A DNA stretch of 64,000 nt, from contig CAMCYP010000013.1 in NCBI GenBank assembly GCA_945885345.1, positions 23,693 to 87,692 on the forward strand, in the 5' to 3' direction. The translations under genes and the position numbers were made by a program. Position 1 is the first letter of the stretch. Every line of letters starts with the position of its first letter. The DNA is from Bordetella parapertussis (lineage in GTDB: Bacteria > Pseudomonadota > Gammaproteobacteria > Burkholderiales > SG8-41). The notes under the pieces were generated by a model. It did no database searches. It saw nothing but the letters and a program-made list of their open reading frames with translations, and was not told the origin of the DNA. This document shows, one piece after another, positions 60,071-64,000 of the stretch.

Positions 60071-61051
60071 TTGGGCAAACCGGTCGTGCTGGTTACCGCG
60101 GCAACAGTGTCTGAACTGGCGCAAAAACTGCTGCGGGAGGGTGGCACCGATATTGAATTCATGCCGGGTGCCGTAGACGAGGATGCGCTGGTGACGGCAC
60201 TGGCGCGTGACAATGTCGCCGCGGTGCTGCTGCGCGGCTCACCACCACTTACGGAACGGGTGTTTGCCGCCGCCCGCAACCTGAAAATTGTCGCCAAACA
60301 TGGTGCCGGTGTCGATTCGGTGGATCTGGCGAGTGCCACTAGGCACGGCGTTGCGGTCATGGTGGCCGGCGGCGCCAACGCCGATGCAGTGGCCGAGCAC
60401 GCACTGACCATGATGCTGTGTCTGGCCCGCGAGCTGCCGCGCTTCGACCGCGAGACCCGCCGCGGTGCGTGGCGCGACCTGAAACATTTCACCCGCGAAT
60501 TCCACACGCTGACCGTCGGCATCGTCGGTTATGGCCAGATCGGCAAACGCACGGCCCGGCTGGTGCAGGCCTGTGGCGCGCAGGTGGTGGTTCATACCCG
60601 CTCCAAACCCGCGCTACCGGCAGGCATGGCCGTGGAACCCGACCTCGGCCGCCTGCTGGAACGCGTCGATATTTTAAGTCTGCATTGCCCGTTGACCGCC
60701 AAAACCCGCGGCATGATCGGTGCCCCGCAGTTCGCGCGGATGAAACCGGGCGCATTTCTGGTTAACACCGCGCGCGGGCCGGTCATCGACGAGCCAGCGC
60801 TGGTGGCTGCGTTGCAGAGCGGCAAGCTCGCGGGTGCGGGGCTTGATACGTTTGCGATGGAACCGCCCGATGCGGCGAATCCGTTATTCGCACTGCCCAA
60901 CGTGCTGGTGACGCCGCACATTGCCGCGGCGACCACCGATGCGATGATGCGCATGGGGACAATTGCCGCCAACAACATCATCAGCTACCTGCGCGGGGAG
61001 GTGTACGAGAAGCGCAATTTCCTGAATCCGGAAGTTTCCAGGGGCGCTTAG
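60071..61051 (+). CDS. D-isomer-specific 2-hydroxyacid dehydrogenase
   Basis: 326 residues. The NAD-binding fold has GIVGYGQIGKRTA; the active-site set is an Arg in NTARGPVID, a Glu in FAMEPP and a His in TPHIAAAT. It resembles phosphoglycerate dehydrogenase-like and hydroxypyruvate reductase enzymes, without regulatory C-terminal domains. The start is a TTG at 60071 with GGGAG upstream. Next come an enoyl-CoA hydratase and a cyclase gene, so a hydroxy-acid degradation route is likely. Confidence 0.88.
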   Translation: MGKPVVLVTAATVSELAQKLLREGGTDIEFMPGAVDEDALVTALARDNVAAVLLRGSPPLTERVFAAARNLKIVAKHGAGVDSVDLASATRHGVAVMVAGGANADAVAEHALTMMLCLARELPRFDRETRRGAWRDLKHFTREFHTLTVGIVGYGQIGKRTARLVQACGAQVVVHTRSKPALPAGMAVEPDLGRLLERVDILSLHCPLTAKTRGMIGAPQFARMKPGAFLVNTARGPVIDEPALVAALQSGKLAGAGLDTFAMEPPDAANPLFALPNVLVTPHIAAATTDAMMRMGTIAANNIISYLRGEVYEKRNFLNPEVSRGA

Positions 61052-61142
61052 CGCAGAACGCATTGTGGTCGGTTGGTGGAACAGGGAGCGGCAGATATGC
61101 TCAACTGTCAGACTCAGATTCAACTCATCCGGGAACACTCAA

Positions 61143-61931
61143 ATGACGACAGAAAAAATACTGGCCAGCAGGGAAGGCCCGATCGGCTTCCTGATTTTCA
61201 ATAATCCCGAGCGCCGCAACGCGGTGTCGCTGGAAATGTGGCAGCGCGCAGGCGAGGTGCTCACGGAGTTTGCCAGTGACGATGGAGTGCGGGTAATCGT
61301 GCTGACTGGCGCGGGTGACAAATCCTTCGTCTCCGGCGCCGACATTTCGAAATTTGAAGACGAGCGCGCAAATGCCGAGGCGCAGGAAAAATATACCAAG
61401 ACCTCCTCGGGCATGCGCAAAATCCTGCGCGAGGTCGGCAAACCGACCATCGCGATGATTCGCGGCTATTGCATCGGCGGCGGCATGTCGCTGGCGCTGA
61501 GCTGCGACATGCGCGTCTGTTCCGACGATTCCCAGTTTGGCATCCCGGCGGCGCGCCTCGGCATCGGTTACGGCATCGAAGGCCTGGGCCGGCTGGTGGA
61601 GCTGGTCGGCCCGTCGGTGGCCAAGGAATTCGTTTACACCGCGCGCCGCTACACGGCCGACGAGGCGCTGCGCATGGGCATCGTCAATCAGGTGTTTCCG
61701 GCGCAGGCGCTGGATGCCGCCGTGCGCAAAATGGCGAGTGGCATGGCGGATAACGCGCCGCTGTCGATCCTCACCGCGAAACGCGTGGTCGATGAGCTGA
61801 TGAAAGACCCGGCCAAACGCAATGTCGCGTTGTGCGAACAACTGGTTAAAGATTGCGGTGCCAGCGAGGATTTCATTGAAGGACGCCGCGCATTCATGGA
61901 AAAACGCAAACCGGTGTTCAAGGGGCGTTGA
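61143..61931 (+). CDS. Enoyl-CoA hydratase/isomerase family protein
   Basis: 262 residues. Crotonase-fold marks are NNPERRNAVSLEMW, the oxyanion loop SGADISKFED, and GYCIGGGMSLALSCDMRV with IPAARLGIGYG. The catalytic Glu position of classical hydratases (usually in the PE-x-x-x-G stretch) reads AARLGIG, so the reaction may be isomerisation, decarboxylation or C-C cleavage instead of hydration. It lies between the dehydrogenase and cyclase genes, same strand. Confidence 0.88.
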   Translation: MTTEKILASREGPIGFLIFNNPERRNAVSLEMWQRAGEVLTEFASDDGVRVIVLTGAGDKSFVSGADISKFEDERANAEAQEKYTKTSSGMRKILREVGKPTIAMIRGYCIGGGMSLALSCDMRVCSDDSQFGIPAARLGIGYGIEGLGRLVELVGPSVAKEFVYTARRYTADEALRMGIVNQVFPAQALDAAVRKMASGMADNAPLSILTAKRVVDELMKDPAKRNVALCEQLVKDCGASEDFIEGRRAFMEKRKPVFKGR

Positions 61932-61955
61932 TACGGCCTCGGAGGGGAAACAAAC

Positions 61956-62975
61956 ATGGCCAAGCGCTGGAAAAATCGCCCCGAAGGTTCAAACTGGGGT
62001 GAGTTCGGAGAGGACGATCAACATGGCCGGCTGAATCTGCTGACGCCGCAGCGGCGGCTTGCTGCGCTGAAGGAGGTGCAGGCGGGTGAGGTGTTCTGCC
62101 TTTCACATCCGCTCGACAAGCCCGGCGGCAGCGTGCTGAATCCGTTCCGTAAACCGCCGGAGTTTCATCCGGTGATACGCGAGGGCAAGCTGTATTTCAA
62201 CCTCGACATGAGCGAGACCAACCCGCGGTTTACCGACGTCGGTTCGGACGAGGCGATTTTCCTGTATTCGCAGTATTCGACGCACTGGGACGGTTTTGCG
62301 CACAAGGGCGCGCGGTTTGATGCCGATGGCGATGGCATTGCGGAAAAAGTGTCGTACAACGGATTCAGCCTGGTCGATGCGCAGGGTCGCGGCCTGTATG
62401 GCGACACCGGGGCGATGGCCTTGTCGGTGGCGGCGATGGCCGAGACCGGCGTGCAGGGGCGTGCGGTATTAATCGACCTGCGGCACCATTTCGGCGATGC
62501 ACGCACTGAAATCACGTACGAAATGCTCGAGCGGGTGATGAAGGATGATGCAATCACCGTCGAGCAGGGCGACATCCTGTGCCTGCATACCGGCCTTGGC
62601 CAGTTGATCCGAGATGCCAACGGCAAACTCGGCAACGCGATCAAAACGCAGTGTGCGGTGCTTGACGGCCATGACCGGCGTTTGCTGGAGTGGATTTCCG
62701 ATATCGGCGTGGCGGCGATTGCCGCGGACAACCTCGCGGTCGAACGTTCCGGCACGCTGGGCATCGATCCGCGCATGCCGCACCGCGGGCCGCAATTGCC
62801 GCTGCATGAGCATTGCCTGGTCAAGTTGGGCATTCATCTTGGCGAACTGTGGTATTTCACCGAACTGGCGGCGTGGCTGCGCAAAAACAAACGCAGCCGT
62901 TTCCTGCTGACGGCACCGCCGTTGCGCATGCCCGGGGCTGCCGGTTCGCCGGTGACGCCGGTAGCGACTGTTTGA
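61956..62975 (+). CDS. Cyclase-family (kynurenine-formamidase-like) metal hydrolase
   Basis: 339 residues. The cyclase metal motif H-x-G-T-H-x-D is present as YSTHWDGFAHKG. DLRHHFGDA, LHTGLG and LHEHCLVKLGIHLGELW follow the pattern of the larger members of this family near catabolic operons, longer than typical kynurenine formamidase (about 210 residues). GGAGGGG lies upstream of the ATG, 24 bp after the hydratase. It likely hydrolyses an amide, lactone or ring in the pathway of its two upstream genes. Confidence 0.85.
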   Translation: MAKRWKNRPEGSNWGEFGEDDQHGRLNLLTPQRRLAALKEVQAGEVFCLSHPLDKPGGSVLNPFRKPPEFHPVIREGKLYFNLDMSETNPRFTDVGSDEAIFLYSQYSTHWDGFAHKGARFDADGDGIAEKVSYNGFSLVDAQGRGLYGDTGAMALSVAAMAETGVQGRAVLIDLRHHFGDARTEITYEMLERVMKDDAITVEQGDILCLHTGLGQLIRDANGKLGNAIKTQCAVLDGHDRRLLEWISDIGVAAIAADNLAVERSGTLGIDPRMPHRGPQLPLHEHCLVKLGIHLGELWYFTELAAWLRKNKRSRFLLTAPPLRMPGAAGSPVTPVATV

Positions 62976-63170
62976 GGGCGGGCAACAGGCGCGCTTACAA
63001 CCTGTTACATCCGAAAAGTGACCGTAATCACGTTTTCGTGCGTTATACGGCAGTCTGTGTACGCAGACGTACAATCTGAGCCGTTTTTCCGGGGTACGAT
63101 CCAAAGTGCAGGAATTGCCGTGGCCCGCCGTAATGGGGCTGCGTACTGATCAACAGAAAAAGGAACGGTT

Positions 63171-63701
63171 ATGAAAATCAATAAATCCATGTCGATCAAC
63201 CGATTCATGGCACTGTTCATCGCGGGAACCTTGGTTGCAGCGCCGGTGTTTGCCGACAAGCCTGACTTCGCGGGCAAAGGAAAGTCCCAGGATGATCGCG
63301 ACAGCCGCGGCGGGAAACATCGTGATCGCGATGATCACAAACAGGGCGGCAAGCACGACGATCATGATGATCGCGCACAGGGCGGCCGGAATCATTTTGG
63401 TGAGCACCAGCACGTAGTGGTGCGCGAGTATTACGAGCGGGAATATCGTGGCGGCCATTGTCCGCCGGGATTGGCCAAAAAGAACAATGGCTGCATGCCG
63501 CCGGGACAGGCGAAGAAATGGCATAAAGGCCGGCCATTGCCGCGTGAAGTCGTGTACTACGACGTGCCGCCGCAACTGGTGGTGCGTCTGGGTGCGCCCC
63601 CCGCCGGACACAAGTATGTGCGTGTCGCTTCGGACATCCTGCTGATCGCCGTCGGCACATCAATGGTGGTGGATGCGATCGGCGACCTCGGCCGGATGTA
63701 A
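63171..63701 (+). CDS. Exported CigR/RcnB-like protein
   Basis: 176 residues. The signal peptide ends VFADK. A low-complexity stretch rich in His, Asp, Lys and Arg (about 33-80) is followed by CPPGLAKKNNGCMPPGQAKKW, the CPPGLAKK-x-x-x-CxPPGQ motif of CigR-like and RcnB-like proteins, and a hydrophobic C-terminal segment (ILLIAVGTSMVVDAI). Metal or periplasmic stress functions are suspected for relatives. AAAAGGAAC precedes the ATG. Confidence 0.82.
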   Translation: MKINKSMSINRFMALFIAGTLVAAPVFADKPDFAGKGKSQDDRDSRGGKHRDRDDHKQGGKHDDHDDRAQGGRNHFGEHQHVVVREYYEREYRGGHCPPGLAKKNNGCMPPGQAKKWHKGRPLPREVVYYDVPPQLVVRLGAPPAGHKYVRVASDILLIAVGTSMVVDAIGDLGRM

Positions 63702-63723
63702 CCGACACTTGTTCCCCCCTGAC

Positions 63724-63750
63724 GCGGGCCGCATTGCGGCCCGCTTTTTT
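63724..63750 (+). terminator. Rho-independent terminator of the CigR-like gene
   Basis: GCGGGCCGC, loop ATT, GCGGCCCGC, then six T. Confidence 0.92.
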
Positions 63751-63816
63751 ATTGGCGGCTCCGGGTTGGCGGCCGATCTGATGTAATAATTGCCGCATCT
63801 TTGCGGAGTGACGGCC

Positions 63817-64000
63817 ATGGTTATGCGCAAACTGCAGCAAGTAATCCCCGCGATGCCGACTTCCGATGGCGCCGGCGTGAAATTGCGCCGCAGCCTCGGC
63901 CAGTCGCAGCAGGCGCGACTTGATCCTTTTTTGATGCTCGACGAGTTTTCCTCGGAAAATGCCGATGACTATCTCGCTGGTTTCCCGAATCATCCGCATC
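63817..64000 (+). CDS. Pirin-family protein (5' part)
   Basis: An ATG at 63817 opens a frame that runs off the window: VMRKLQQVIPAMPTSDGAGVKLRRSL then LDPFLMLDEFSSEN and FPNHPH. DPFLMLDEF and the following F-x-x-HPH are the diagnostic start of pirins, where the HPH contributes the metal site of the N-terminal cupin. The rest lies outside the window. Pirins are quercetinase-like enzymes or redox sensors. Confidence 0.88.
   Translation, partial: MVMRKLQQVIPAMPTSDGAGVKLRRSLGQSQQARLDPFLMLDEFSSENADDYLAGFPNHPH

Noticed and set aside
1..64000. tRNA, rRNA or riboswitch genes
   Set aside because: I saw no cloverleaf, rRNA segment or known riboswitch core; a covariance search would be needed to exclude small ones.

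Overview
The window is GC-rich chromosomal DNA with the gene content of a Betaproteobacterium, most likely Burkholderiales. The strongest sign is 13 intact Bug-family periplasmic solute receptors (tripartite tricarboxylate transporter receptors, TctC/Bug) plus one decayed copy. No TctA or TctB membrane component is present. Orphan Bug receptors in such numbers are typical of Bordetella/Cupriavidus/Variovorax-like genomes. Most Bug genes sit next to genes for small-molecule catabolism: amidohydrolases, a DUF1028 protein, a cyclase-family protein, alpha/beta hydrolases, an aldo/keto reductase, an argininosuccinate-lyase-like enzyme, a ThDP enzyme and a TauD-type dioxygenase. The region reads as an accessory catabolic and uptake segment rather than a housekeeping one.

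Layout. 1-5.7 kb: the end of an unidentified gene, a RamB/ScfR-type regulator, a ketopantoate-reductase-like gene with a Bug gene, and a divergent SDR/TetR pair with a clear two-site operator. 5.7-11.7 kb: a DEDD exonuclease-like gene, a TonB-like proline-rich membrane protein, an amidohydrolase, a lipoprotein, the cbpA-cbpM chaperone pair and an MBL-fold enzyme, with a 33-codon relic of that MBL gene lying 1.6 kb away. 11.7-18.6 kb: two tandem Bug genes, a chimeric CYTH-start/membrane-tail gene coupled to mgtC, a Bug gene, an AraC relic, a Crp/Fnr regulator and a secreted lactonase-like MBL protein. 18.9-27.1 kb: a CocE hydrolase, two Bug genes, DUF1028, a double cupin, a TauD dioxygenase and two alpha/beta hydrolases. 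27.2-30.7 kb: an AT-rich island with one 1022-residue protein joining a metallophosphoesterase to a STAND-like NTPase, bordered by a truncated argH paralogue. 30.7-51.7 kb: a PAS/HD-GYP protein, an ArgH-like lyase and many Bug/hydrolase pairs. 51.8-57.5 kb: YciI, DUF3095 and a complete ferric-type ABC importer. 57.6-58.8 kb: two selenoprotein genes. 58.9-64 kb: Bug, a 2-hydroxyacid dehydrogenase, an enoyl-CoA hydratase, a cyclase, a CigR-like protein and the start of a pirin gene.

The most notable finding is the operon at 57611-58746. It encodes two exported thiol-redox proteins, each interrupted once by an in-frame UGA. In both, the UGA falls exactly on the catalytic cysteine: UxxC in a TlpA-like thioredoxin and TxxU in a peroxiredoxin. 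Each UGA is followed by a bSECIS-like hairpin. A naive annotation would report four broken fragments. The second candidate system is the solitary MPE-STAND protein, which looks like a transferred, single-gene defence effector.
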